Positions 1 to 8,131 of a stretch of 40,642 bases of DNA are shown here, in pieces. The position numbers and the translations under genes were made by a program. Source of the stretch: Oligoflexales bacterium (lineage in GTDB: Bacteria; Bdellovibrionota_B; Oligoflexia; Oligoflexales; RGVZ01); the NCBI GenBank assembly GCA_947445775.1, contig CANFEB010000003.1:1-40642 (forward strand), written 5' to 3'. Numbering within the stretch: the stretch's first letter is position 1; each line of letters begins with the position of its first letter. The notes under the pieces are model-generated. The model did not search any database. It was not told where the DNA came from and worked only from the letters and a program-made list of their open reading frames with translations.

Positions 1-367
1 AGTAGTCACTATTGCCGCCGTGATGGGTTCCGATCACCCAAGCCTTGCTGTTTGAACTCAGTTTATGAACCCCTGGCAACCACGCGTTCACGATTTCCTT
101 TTTGGCGCCAATCACTTTGGCAAAACCCGCTCGGGCCTTGCGTTTGCCGGAGGCATTGATCCACTCTTTGGTTTCAACAGCAATCAAAACCTCTTGTTCC
201 GTCCCGCTTTCACGCCTTCCAAAAGTTGCGCCATCGAGCTCCAGCTGGCTTTTGAGTTTATACGAATCATCACGCTGCCGGAGGGCTTCGCGGATCTTGT
301 GCAGCATGGCAAAGTAGATGGCCCGCAGCCGCAACACTTGAAATCCATACCCAGCCCTCCAATCTGA
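1..367 (-). mobile_element. Partial IS1595/ISXO2-type transposase, N-terminally truncated and cut by the window edge
   Basis: The minus strand is open from position 367 to the window edge. It reads as the DDE core of an IS1595-family transposase: a segment with LHKIREAL, then ELDGATFG (an ELDxxxFG-like first catalytic aspartate), then EVLIAVET and GFAKVIGAKKEIVNAWLPG. In family members these segments follow an N-terminal zinc ribbon. Here an in-frame TAA at 368-370 lies just upstream and no zinc ribbon can be read, so the 5' end is missing or frameshifted. The only early start is a GTG at 335-337. The 3' end lies outside the window. The family call rests on motif recognition; a degraded remnant is more likely than an active element. 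Confidence 0.6.
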
Positions 368-411
368 TTAAACTAAATCAGGAGGTACGTTTCTCGGATA
401 GGCATACAATT

Positions 412-1386
412 TTACATGGAAACATCAAGGTTCATGTTGATTGCCTGATGGGACTCTTCGTTTCTAAGGTCGGGACGGCTTGCTGTGTAGGACAAGGAAA
501 ATTTTGGGCCAACCAGAGACACCCCCGCGGCCGCCGTTGCGCGCAGGTGTCCTGGCTGGGGATCCTGTCCGTAAGCCCCCATGAGCCTGAGGTAATCATA
601 AATTTTTACTGAAACAGATCCCGTAAGCATCTGCTCTGCCTCGGCGTCGCCAATCAATAGTTCTCTTTTTTGCCAGTCCAAATGCACGCTTGATTGCCCC
701 TGCAAAATCAAACTCGCCAGCCCGATGCGGGTGTATTTGGGAGCGCTATTTTTCACCGACTTATTGATGAGACCCTCGATCGACGCCCCCAAGCGCGTGG
801 TTGGGGTCAAAAGGCCCACGACACCAACATTGATCGATGTGCCCCGGATGGCCTCTTCAGATTTTGTATCAATATCCACGCTGTCTTTGACGGGACCGGC
901 TTCGCTCCATTGCCCGGAAATTCCTACCGATAGCACGTTAAACACCGCGGCCGCGCCAAGCCCCACCCGATGCAAAACGTAGCGGCCACCGACGGCGGAC
1001 TCGCCCCCAAAGGTGGCGTCGGCGGGAGCCAAAATACTTGTGTAAGAGGCGCCGGCTGCAATCGGACTCGTCTTGGAATCGACGATTCCGAGTTTGTAAA
1101 ACTCGCGCCCCAAGGACGGCCAGTGATAACTGCCGCCAAAGGAATACTGCTTTTCTAGGGCCAACATCGCCGGATTGAGCTTCAACGATCCCGGCCCCGC
1201 AAAGGCCACGCTTCCCGAATTGGCAAAGGCCAAGGAAGGCCCTCCGGCAACTTCGTATTCTTCTGGGACGGCGACAGTTTCCACGGCCGCCAGGGCCAAG
1301 TGCTCGCCCGTCAAGACTGCGCTCCCGCCAGCTAAAGCGATGGCTCCAGCAAACAACTGATATTTTGAAAATTGGCCAAAGAGCAT
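412..1386 (-). CDS. Secreted outer-membrane beta-barrel-like protein of unknown function
   Basis: This 324-residue protein starts with a hydrophobic segment (about residues 8-33, ending LALA) that looks like a signal peptide. The mature part alternates short polar and hydrophobic stretches rich in Gly, Ser, Ala and Tyr, with an early segment SVAFAGPGSLKLNPA. This resembles the N-terminal hatch region of FadL/PorV/UPF0164-type barrels, where a 'GA.S...NPA' segment is common. The start at 1386 is chosen because GGAGG stands 7 bases upstream; the frame stays open to 1443. It lies downstream of yajC on the same strand, with a gap of about 96 bases. An outer-membrane transporter or porin-like role is inferred; no specific substrate can be named. 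Confidence 0.6.
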   Translation of the reverse strand: MLFGQFSKYQLFAGAIALAGGSAVLTGEHLALAAVETVAVPEEYEVAGGPSLAFANSGSVAFAGPGSLKLNPAMLALEKQYSFGGSYHWPSLGREFYKLGIVDSKTSPIAAGASYTSILAPADATFGGESAVGGRYVLHRVGLGAAAVFNVLSVGISGQWSEAGPVKDSVDIDTKSEEAIRGTSINVGVVGLLTPTTRLGASIEGLINKSVKNSAPKYTRIGLASLILQGQSSVHLDWQKRELLIGDAEAEQMLTGSVSVKIYDYLRLMGAYGQDPQPGHLRATAAAGVSLVGPKFSLSYTASRPDLRNEESHQAINMNLDVSM

Positions 1387-1482
1387 TGCGACACCTCCAA
1401 GACGGGCTTGAGCCTTACACTTTAACCCGAAGAGGCGTTGCACAGGAAGTGACGCGTTAGGTCACCTCCCTGATCTCAATGA

Positions 1483-1815
1483 TTATTTGGTCGGAGCCTT
1501 GTCGGGGGCTTTGGTCAAACCCGTCACGTTGGACTTCAAGATTTTCAACGTGCTGCTCAACGACTCAACGGTGACAAACGAATCGGCAACCGAACGAACA
1601 CGCCCCACAATGCCGCCACTGGTAACGACCTCGTCACCAATTTTCAGGCCAGTCAGCATTTGGCCGTGATCGCGGGCGCGTTTTTGCTGCGGGCGAATGA
1701 TCATGAAATACATGATGGCAAGGAATGCGGCCGGCAAAGCCAGGGTTTCAAAAATGGACGGCCCCTTTGGGGTGGCGGCTTGGGCGTAGGCGATGTCAAC
1801 AAGGCTGAAGTTCAT
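1483..1815 (-). CDS. yajC: Preprotein translocase subunit YajC
   Basis: A 110-residue protein with one N-terminal membrane segment (about residues 20-40, ending in the typical FMIIRPQQKRARDH junction) and a small cytoplasmic domain containing LKIGDEVVTSGGIVGRV. Both stretches are diagnostic of YajC, which associates with SecDF and the SecYEG channel in the inner membrane. The start is placed at the ATG at 1815 (MNFSLVDIAYAQ), preceded by an AAGGGA-type ribosome site; the frame remains open further upstream but that part does not resemble the family. secD and secF, often adjacent, are not downstream here. Length and motifs match the family well. Confidence 0.93.
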   Translation of the reverse strand: MNFSLVDIAYAQAATPKGPSIFETLALPAAFLAIMYFMIIRPQQKRARDHGQMLTGLKIGDEVVTSGGIVGRVRSVADSFVTVESLSSTLKILKSNVTGLTKAPDKAPTK

Positions 1816-1867
1816 GGGTATTCCCTTTATCGTAAAACGAAAATCAAGAAACAGAAGACAGGAACCG

Positions 1868-1911
1868 CGCCAACCTACCGGAGCCTGCGTCAGGCTGCAA
1901 GCCACTTGGCG
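1868..1911. other. Nested inverted repeats in the yajC/helicase divergent spacer
   Basis: The 126-base spacer between the divergent yajC and helicase genes holds AGCCTG-CGT-CAGGCT (1882-1896). It lies inside an outer pair CGCCAA (1868-1873) and TTGGCG (1906-1911). The two nested stems could form a leader-RNA structure on either strand or an operator. No known RNA family is recognised and there is no U tract. Confidence 0.3.
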
Positions 1912-1941
1912 GAAGGCTTTCAAAAAGCTAAGTTCGCCCCC

Positions 1942-4068
1942 ATGAAATACTCGACACCCAAAGTTGACCTGGCCGACCTGAATCCCGAACAACGGGCCGC
2001 CGCCGAAAACTTCACCGGCCCAATGCTGATTTTAGCTGGGGCCGGCACCGGAAAAACGCGGGTTATCACCTACCGCATGGCCTGCATGCTCCAGCGGGGC
2101 GTCGCCCCCGGCAATATCGCCGCTATGACCTTTACCAACAAGGCGGCCCGGGAAATGTCGGGGCGTATCACAGAGCTAGTCGGCCCCGCCCGGGCCAAGG
2201 GCCTTTCCGTCAGTACGTTTCACAGTTTTTGCCTAAAAATCCTGCGAGATCATGGCCATGCCGTGGGCGTCGCCCCCGGTTTTGGCATTGTTGACACGGG
2301 GGATCAAATCGACCTCGTGGCCCGGGCCCTCAAAGAAAAGCAGTGGGGCGGCACGGTTCCCGTTGAAGACCTCCACGGGGCGATCAGCCGCTGGAAGAAC
2401 GCCCTACTGGGGCCCGACGACATCCTCGCCGGCCGCGGTCAACTTGCGCCCGGTTATGATCGCGAGGTTTTTGGGCGGGTTTATGACCTCTATGAACGCC
2501 AACTCAAAATCAACCGCGTCATCGATTTTGACGACTGCATCTACAAAACCTTTTTGCTGTTGCGCAAAGATCCGGAGCTGCAGAAATCCCTAGCGCAAAA
2601 ATTCCGCTATATCCTAGTCGATGAATTTCAAGACACCAATTTTGCTCAGTTAACCCTGCTCGGCATGATCGCCGGGCACCACCAAAACATCTGTGTGGTT
2701 GGCGACGACGACCAGTCGATCTACAGTTGGCGTGGGGCCATGTATGAAACCCTCGAAGAATTCGAGCGGATGTTTCCAGGAACGCAACTGGTCAAGCTGG
2801 AACAAAACTACCGGTGCAGCAACGTTATCCTTGATGCTGCCAACAGCCTGATCCGCAATAATTCCAAGCGCAAAGAAAAAAGCCTTTGGAGCCAAAACAC
2901 CTCCAAACGTCCGATTCGCCTGGTGCCACTAGAAACCGCCGATTCAGAGGCGCGGTGGATTTCCGAGCAATGCATGTCGCTTTTGGGTGGGGGCATCCGT
3001 CACAAAGATATCGCCGTTCTTTACCGATCCAACGCCCAGTCGCGCCCAATTGAAATGGCGCTGCGCGAGGCAGGTCTGCGCGCCAAGGTTTTTGGCGGCA
3101 CCGGTTTTTTCGAGCGCAAGGAAGTGAAAGACTTCTTGGCCTTTGTAAAACTGGCCGCCGACCCCGACGACCGTCTGGCCTTTTGGCGGGCCATCAGCGC
3201 TTGTCCGAGTGGCGTCGGCATCAAGACCCTTGAACGCCTTGCGGCGCTGGCCGAAAGAAAAAAACTGAGCCCATTGCAGGCCGCCGAGACGGCCGGACCT
3301 GATGATTTGGGACGAATCAAACCCGCTGTTGACGAATTTTGCACGAAAATCCGTGGTGTCTGGCAGGGGGCCCAGGGGGCCACGGCCGACACGATTGCCA
3401 ACGTCGGCGAGCAGATCATCGCGCAATTCAAACTTCTCGACGAAATCCTCATGAACACCAAGGATGCTCCTGCACGACTGCGTAAACTGGAAATGATCAA
3501 ATCGCTGCCTGGCTGGCTGGGCAATGCCGCCAAGGCCGTGGCCATCCGTGACGAGCAGCCCTCGGGTGCACCGGTGAACTGGGCCAAACTGATGGACCGC
3601 ATCATGCTGACTGGGGAAGACGATCGAAACAAGGATGATTCGGAAAATGCTGCCGACGTCATTTCTTTGATGACGATTCACGCCTCAAAGGGGTTGGAGT
3701 TTCCGGCGGTTTTTGTCGTTGGGGTTGAGGAAGACCTGCTGCCCCACAAAAACAGCCTTGAGCTTGGCGAGGCAGGAATTGCCGAGGAAAGACGCCTGTT
3801 TTACGTTGCCCTGACCCGCGCCAAAGACCACCTCTACCTGTCCTATGCCTTGGACCGAAGCTCGCGCATGGGAACTTCATCGCGGCGGCCTTCGCGGTTT
3901 TTATCAGAAATCCCCAAGCATCTTCTCGCTGGCGAAGAAGGAAGCGCGATGGATGCCGTGACCGACGGCGTGGCCACGGCCTTAAAACGCGAAGAGCTGC
4001 GCCGCAAAGAAACCATTGCCCAGCTAGGGATGCTCAGACAAAGCCTTTTTCCCGGACGAACTCCTTGA
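1942..4068 (+). CDS. UvrD/Rep/PcrA-type superfamily 1A DNA helicase
   Basis: A 708-residue 3'-5' DNA helicase with the full SF1A motif set. Walker A is GAGTGKT (about residues 33-39), motif Ia is MTFTNKAAREM, motif II is VDEFQDTN, motif III is GDDDQSIYSWRGA, motif IV is LEQNYRC, motif V is TIHASKGLEF and motif VI is ALTRAKDHLYLSYA. The spacing and the SWRGA variant are closest to Rep/UvrD proteins of replication restart and mismatch/excision repair, and I cannot separate the subtypes. The start at 1942 fits the family N-terminus (LNPEQRAA shortly after); an open extension back to 1660 overlaps antisense yajC and is rejected. Its 3' end overlaps rpoH tail-to-tail by 35 bases. Confidence 0.93.
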   Translation: MKYSTPKVDLADLNPEQRAAAENFTGPMLILAGAGTGKTRVITYRMACMLQRGVAPGNIAAMTFTNKAAREMSGRITELVGPARAKGLSVSTFHSFCLKILRDHGHAVGVAPGFGIVDTGDQIDLVARALKEKQWGGTVPVEDLHGAISRWKNALLGPDDILAGRGQLAPGYDREVFGRVYDLYERQLKINRVIDFDDCIYKTFLLLRKDPELQKSLAQKFRYILVDEFQDTNFAQLTLLGMIAGHHQNICVVGDDDQSIYSWRGAMYETLEEFERMFPGTQLVKLEQNYRCSNVILDAANSLIRNNSKRKEKSLWSQNTSKRPIRLVPLETADSEARWISEQCMSLLGGGIRHKDIAVLYRSNAQSRPIEMALREAGLRAKVFGGTGFFERKEVKDFLAFVKLAADPDDRLAFWRAISACPSGVGIKTLERLAALAERKKLSPLQAAETAGPDDLGRIKPAVDEFCTKIRGVWQGAQGATADTIANVGEQIIAQFKLLDEILMNTKDAPARLRKLEMIKSLPGWLGNAAKAVAIRDEQPSGAPVNWAKLMDRIMLTGEDDRNKDDSENAADVISLMTIHASKGLEFPAVFVVGVEEDLLPHKNSLELGEAGIAEERRLFYVALTRAKDHLYLSYALDRSSRMGTSSRRPSRFLSEIPKHLLAGEEGSAMDAVTDGVATALKREELRRKETIAQLGMLRQSLFPGRTP

Positions 4069-4882
4069 GCTTTTGCATCAGCCGCGCCTCGATTTGGCGG
4101 GCCCTTTCGCGGGAAATTCCGTGACGATCACCGAACTCCTGCAGGGTCATGGGCTGGACGCTCAACAGGCGGTCTTCGAAAAGCTCTAGATCCCGCCCGG
4201 TGATGCGCTTCTTAAATTCTTCAAGGTGCTTTTTGAAAATGGTTTGGACCTCCCTTTTGGCGAGGACGTCCTCCACGCTTTCTCCGGGATCGGCCACCGT
4301 TGATCCCAGGGTAACTTCGGATTCCTCGGAAATCGGCGCATCAAATGACAGGTCGGGTCCGGCAAGGCGCTGCTGCATTTCGATGACGTCTTTTTCGCGG
4401 ACGTTCAAATTGCTCGCCAGCAATTTGGTGTCCACCCGGTCGTATTGCGCCAAAAGCTTTTCGGCTTCCTTGCGCAAATTGAAAAAAAGTTTCCGCTGGG
4501 CGGTGGTCGTCCCCATTTTAACGAGGCTTTTGTTGTCCATTAGGTATTTCAGGATGTAAGCGCGGATCCACCAAGCCGAGTAAGTGGAAAGTTTAACTCC
4601 CTTGTAGGGGTTGTAACGTTTCACGGCCTGCATAAGGCCGTAGTTACCCTCTTGAATCAGGTCCAGCATGCTTTCCTGAGCCCTGCGGAAATCATTGGCG
4701 ATTTTTACAACAAGGCGCAGGTTAGAGGTGATTAAACGGTGGGCGGCATGGACGTCGCCGTCCTCGAAATGCCGGACCGCAAGGTCGTACTCTTCTTCTG
4801 GCGCCAACAAGGGGTGACGAGCGATCTCTTGCAGATAGAGCTGCAACGGTGAGACATTGGCTGGTAATGTCTGATTTGCCAC
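4034..4882 (-). CDS. rpoH: RNA polymerase sigma-32-type factor RpoH
   Basis: A 282-residue sigma-70-family factor. Region 2 is clear (LRLVVKIANDFRR, LDLIQEGNYGLMQAVKRYNP, STYSAWWIRAYI). It is followed by QRKLFFNLR, the RpoH box that distinguishes sigma-32 from other sigmas. Region 4 ends with the helix-turn-helix GDRHGISRERARQIEARLMQKL. It would direct core polymerase to heat-shock-type promoters. The start is GTG at 4882, with AAGGTGG a few bases upstream. Only 28 bases separate this start from the divergent kinase-like gene, so the rpoH promoter must lie partly inside that neighbour's coding sequence. The 3' end overlaps the helicase gene by 35 bases in antisense. Confidence 0.93.
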   Translation of the reverse strand: MANQTLPANVSPLQLYLQEIARHPLLAPEEEYDLAVRHFEDGDVHAAHRLITSNLRLVVKIANDFRRAQESMLDLIQEGNYGLMQAVKRYNPYKGVKLSTYSAWWIRAYILKYLMDNKSLVKMGTTTAQRKLFFNLRKEAEKLLAQYDRVDTKLLASNLNVREKDVIEMQQRLAGPDLSFDAPISEESEVTLGSTVADPGESVEDVLAKREVQTIFKKHLEEFKKRITGRDLELFEDRLLSVQPMTLQEFGDRHGISRERARQIEARLMQKLKEFVREKGFV

Positions 4883-4910
4883 TTATAACCACCTTGAACA
4901 GGCCGTGAAT

Positions 4911-5843
4911 ATGCCAGGAATCGGGATCGTAACAAATCCACATTCCAAACTGAACAAACGAAATCCAGAGCGTCACAAGGTCCTTGGTTACATTTTGGGT
5001 CAACGTGGTCAGCTTGCTGTTACCAATTCCATCGCGGAACTCGAGTCTGTTGCCGCAGATTTCAAGGCCAAAGATATTGAAGTTTTAGCGATCAATGGCG
5101 GCGACGGGACGATTAGCCGGACGTTGACGGCCTTTATTCGTTGTTATGACGAACATCCGCTCCCAAAAATTGCCATTTTGGGCGGCGGCACCATCAATGT
5201 GCTGCGAACCAACCTGGGGACCCGTGGCCGCCCAGAGGACGTCTTGTTTCGCCTCGTGGAACAGCACAGCGCTGGTGCCAGCTTCAAGATCCAAAGGACT
5301 CCGACCATTTGCGTGGAGGATACCTATGGATTTTTGTTTGGTGACGGCATCGTGGCCAACTTTCTGGATCTTTTTTACCGTCACAAGACCAATGCCCTGG
5401 GCTCAATCCTGCTCATTGTCCGCCTTTACTGGGCGGCGCTGTTCAACCGCGAGTTGTTTCAGTCGATTGTGAATTCACAAGAATACCGCCTTTCTCCTAG
5501 GAATTCCCGTCCACTGGAAGGCCCCGCTGCAGCCGTCATGTGCTCGACTTTGGCGCGAATGCCCCTCGGGGCGCGCTTCTTTACCCTGTTGGATAAAAAC
5601 CCTGATAAGATGGAGTGCATCAGCTTCCAGTTGGATAAGAATAAAATCCTTTGGCAGTTGCCTGTGATGTTGATGGGGACTGCCTTGCAGATGAACCTGT
5701 GGCAACAGCGAATCTGCTCGTCGGACATCGAAATCAAGGCGGATTCGGGCCGCCGTTACACTGTTGACGGCGAGCTTTTCACGGCGAAAAGCGACACCAT
5801 AAAAGTCACGATGGGACCAAAAATTGACTTTGTCACCTTATGA
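4911..5843 (+). CDS. Diacylglycerol/sphingosine kinase-family protein
   Basis: A 310-residue protein with the DAGK catalytic domain signature: an N-terminal IVTNPHSK strand and loop, and INGGDGTISRTL (the GGDGT nucleotide-binding motif, about residues 58-70). A following ILGGGTINVLRTNLG segment matches the GGGT(x)N lipid-kinase loop. Such enzymes phosphorylate diacylglycerol or related lipids at the inner membrane; the substrate here is unknown. ATG at 4911 is preferred over GTG at 4905 because an AGG lies about 8 bases upstream of it. It is the first gene of a plus-strand trio with the AmgK-like and MurU-like genes (49-base gap to the next), which hints at an envelope role. Confidence 0.8.
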   Translation: MPGIGIVTNPHSKLNKRNPERHKVLGYILGQRGQLAVTNSIAELESVAADFKAKDIEVLAINGGDGTISRTLTAFIRCYDEHPLPKIAILGGGTINVLRTNLGTRGRPEDVLFRLVEQHSAGASFKIQRTPTICVEDTYGFLFGDGIVANFLDLFYRHKTNALGSILLIVRLYWAALFNRELFQSIVNSQEYRLSPRNSRPLEGPAAAVMCSTLARMPLGARFFTLLDKNPDKMECISFQLDKNKILWQLPVMLMGTALQMNLWQQRICSSDIEIKADSGRRYTVDGELFTAKSDTIKVTMGPKIDFVTL

Positions 5844-5892
5844 CGCATCGCTGCTTGCGCCGGACCTTCATTCTGAAGGCAAGGAAACCCTC

Positions 5893-6960
5893 ATGTTACC
5901 CAATCCAATCCCAACTGGAGCGCTGCCGCCACCAACTCCGGATGAATTAAAGGCTGCCCTCGGAGTTCAGGAACTTACCATCGAGTGGCTGGCCGGTGAC
6001 GGCTCGGACCGCAGCTACTACCGCATCAAAGCGCCTTCTATTGCCCAACCTCTGGTCCTGATGCAGTTGTCGGGAACCGACGCGCGGGCGCTTCATGAGG
6101 GCCGCTATGATTGGCTGGAAGTGGCCAACATTCTGGCCATTCATGGCATTAAAGTCCCGCGCCTCGTCAAATCGATGGCCGACCAGGCCGCGATTATTAT
6201 CGAAGACTACGGCAACGTCATGCTTGAAACTCGCGTCTTGGACCTGATTGACTCAGGGCAACGCGACGACGTTTTTGGTCTTTATGCACAGGCCAACGAT
6301 ATCCTCAGCCATCTCCTTGAGATCAAAATCCCCGCTAATTCTCGCGAAGATCGCCCCGTTTGGACCAAGCGGGCTTTTGATGCTGAGCGTTTTGAATGGG
6401 AACTAAATTTTTTCCTTAAAAAATTCGTTGAACCCGTCGCAAAAATTAAATTAACCCCGGCTCAAGACACCGCTATTCAAGTCGAAATCAAGGATTTGTC
6501 GGCCTGCCTTGCCAGTTTGCCTCAGCATTTCGTCCACCGGGATTTTCATTCCCGCAACCTGATGCTTTTCCAAGACCACCTGGCAGTCATCGATTTCCAA
6601 GACGCGCGCCTTGGGCCTGCTTCTTATGATGCCGTGTCCCTGTGTTTTGACTCGTATGTTCCCTTCACCGCAGTTGAACGCGGAAAACTCATGGAACGCT
6701 TCCTGCGCCATCTTGCGGCCAAACTTGGCGGCGCCATGCGCCTTGAGGTCGAATGCCAATGGAAATCCGTTTTGCTGCAACGTCAGCTCAAGGCCATTGG
6801 CAGTTTTGGCTATCTGACGATTGACAAGAACAAGGGTAATTATTTGCGTTATGTGAAGCCGGCCATTGCTGCCATGAAGTCTGCTGACGTCCGCGATTCC
6901 CGCTGGCCGATCCTGTCGAACGAACTGGTCGACATGATTGACAGTGCCATGGGTTCTTAA
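5893..6960 (+). CDS. amgK: Aminoglycoside-phosphotransferase-fold sugar kinase, AmgK-like
   Basis: A 355-residue APH-fold kinase. The catalytic Brenner motif reads FVHRDFHSRNLM and the metal-binding segment reads VIDFQDARLGPASYDAVSL. Both match AmgK, the anomeric MurNAc/GlcNAc kinase described in Pseudomonas putida and Caulobacter, which makes MurNAc-1-phosphate for recycling. An early GDGSDRSYYRI segment fits the family's nucleotide loop. The start at 5893 has AAGGAAA about 6 bases upstream; a TTG-initiated extension back to 5824 overlapping the previous gene is possible. The nucleotidyltransferase gene follows after two bases, the usual amgK-murU pairing, which supports the assignment. Substrate specificity is inferred. 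Confidence 0.82.
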   Translation: MLPNPIPTGALPPPTPDELKAALGVQELTIEWLAGDGSDRSYYRIKAPSIAQPLVLMQLSGTDARALHEGRYDWLEVANILAIHGIKVPRLVKSMADQAAIIIEDYGNVMLETRVLDLIDSGQRDDVFGLYAQANDILSHLLEIKIPANSREDRPVWTKRAFDAERFEWELNFFLKKFVEPVAKIKLTPAQDTAIQVEIKDLSACLASLPQHFVHRDFHSRNLMLFQDHLAVIDFQDARLGPASYDAVSLCFDSYVPFTAVERGKLMERFLRHLAAKLGGAMRLEVECQWKSVLLQRQLKAIGSFGYLTIDKNKGNYLRYVKPAIAAMKSADVRDSRWPILSNELVDMIDSAMGS

Positions 6961-6962
6961 AA

Positions 6963-8084
6963 ATGGCTGGCAACGTTTGCGGTTTTATTTTAGCCGCTGG
7001 TTTTGGGACCAGACTTCGTCCGCTGACTGATAGTCTGCCCAAACCAATGATCCGCTTTTTTGGGGCGCCACTTCTGGACCTGGCCCTGTTCCGGCTAAAT
7101 TCTGCCGGTATTCACAACACCTCTGAAAGCCAAACCATCGCCGTCAACGCGCATTATTTGGCCGCCGAAATCAAATCTGGGCTGGCTGCCTCGCCCTGGG
7201 GTGGCGGCGTCAAACTGTCCATCGAAGATCCCATCATCCTTGGGCGGGGTGGGGCCTACCTTCCCCTGCGCAGCTGGTTTGGCAGGCGGACAATCGTTGC
7301 GTATAACGGCGACATTATCAGCGACATCGATGTTGGCGGAGCCTTGGCGCATCATCGCGCCAAAAAAGCTTTGGCCACGATGGTTGTGCTGCCACAGCCA
7401 CTGGGGCGGGACAATGCAGTTTACTGCGCTGGTGACGGCTCGGTTGGCAGCATTGCCAAGGCCCCGCCGGCCGGGCCGCCACAATCGGGCGGGGAGTGGA
7501 CGGCCCGTGGGTTTGCCTGCCTGCAAATTTTTGAGCCGGAGTTTCTTGATTTTCTTCCCCAAAAAGGCGCCAGCGACATTTTGGGTGCCTATGGCCTGGC
7601 TTTAGCCGCCGGAAAAAACGTAACTAGCTATGTTCACAGTGGTTTTTGGCATGATCTGGGCACCCCCGGCCAACTACTTCGGGCCCACGTGGACCTGTTG
7701 TCGGCCGATTTTGGGGGCAGGGATTTGCTGGCCAGCTTGGGTTTGCCGGCCTTTCATGCCGCCAACGGCACTGAGTTGAAGATGATCGAGGCTGGAAAGT
7801 CTTGGGCTGGTGGGGACGGGTCCATCACAATTGTCGGGCCGTCGGCGGCAATCATAAATGCTGGTGGATTTGCACTAACTACCAACGCTGGCAACGCGAC
7901 CAACACTCAAAACGTCGTCGCCCACTTGGGTCCCTTGGTTGTGGCGGAGTCTGGTTTTTCGGCAACGGGACCAATTAAAGTTAGCCACTCGGTCATCTAT
8001 CGTTCAAGTCGGATTGATCACAAGGCTGCTCACAGCCACGCTATCTATGATCACAAACATGTGATCACGGCTGTTCACAAGTGA
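6963..8084 (+). CDS. murU: Sugar-1-phosphate nucleotidyltransferase, MurU-like with a C-terminal extension
   Basis: A 373-residue protein with the nucleotidyltransferase signature LAAGFGTRLRPLTDSLPKPM near the N-terminus. EDPIILGRGG and VAYNGDIISDID (metal-binding Asp) follow, then a C-terminal catalytic-domain segment FWHDLGTPGQLL. With the AmgK-like gene immediately upstream it probably converts MurNAc-1-phosphate to UDP-MurNAc, bypassing de novo MurA/MurB synthesis. Characterised MurU proteins are about 220-240 residues. Here roughly 130 extra residues follow the catalytic domain, rich in Gly, Ala and Val with a segment resembling left-handed beta-helix turns. It could instead be a related NDP-sugar pyrophosphorylase. 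The last codons contain an inverted repeat at 8048-8067. Confidence 0.78.
   Translation: MAGNVCGFILAAGFGTRLRPLTDSLPKPMIRFFGAPLLDLALFRLNSAGIHNTSESQTIAVNAHYLAAEIKSGLAASPWGGGVKLSIEDPIILGRGGAYLPLRSWFGRRTIVAYNGDIISDIDVGGALAHHRAKKALATMVVLPQPLGRDNAVYCAGDGSVGSIAKAPPAGPPQSGGEWTARGFACLQIFEPEFLDFLPQKGASDILGAYGLALAAGKNVTSYVHSGFWHDLGTPGQLLRAHVDLLSADFGGRDLLASLGLPAFHAANGTELKMIEAGKSWAGGDGSITIVGPSAAIINAGGFALTTNAGNATNTQNVVAHLGPLVVAESGFSATGPIKVSHSVIYRSSRIDHKAAHSHAIYDHKHVITAVHK
8048..8067. repeat. Perfect inverted repeat TGATCACA-AACA-TGTGATCA
   Basis: Eight-base arms separated by four bases sit in the last codons of the murU-like gene. With no T tract after it, this is more like a protein-binding palindrome or RNA stem than a terminator. 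Three further TGATCA palindromes lie at 8015, 8102 and 8146. Confidence 0.5.
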
Positions 8085-8131
8085 ATAGACACGGAACAAA
8101 CTGATCATGAGCGGGCTAGGGCTCGGTCGAC

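Noticed and set aside
65-367. 100-codon plus-strand open frame at the left edge
   Set aside because: The opposite strand reads as transposase core sequence; the plus-strand product has no family features and is a shadow.
1660-1941. N-terminal extension of the helicase
   Set aside because: The region overlaps antisense yajC and encodes no helicase-family sequence; the family N-terminus begins at 1942.
2944-3681. Long minus-strand open frames of 213 and 245 codons inside the helicase gene
   Set aside because: They are antisense shadows of a well-conserved helicase and have no recognisable motifs.
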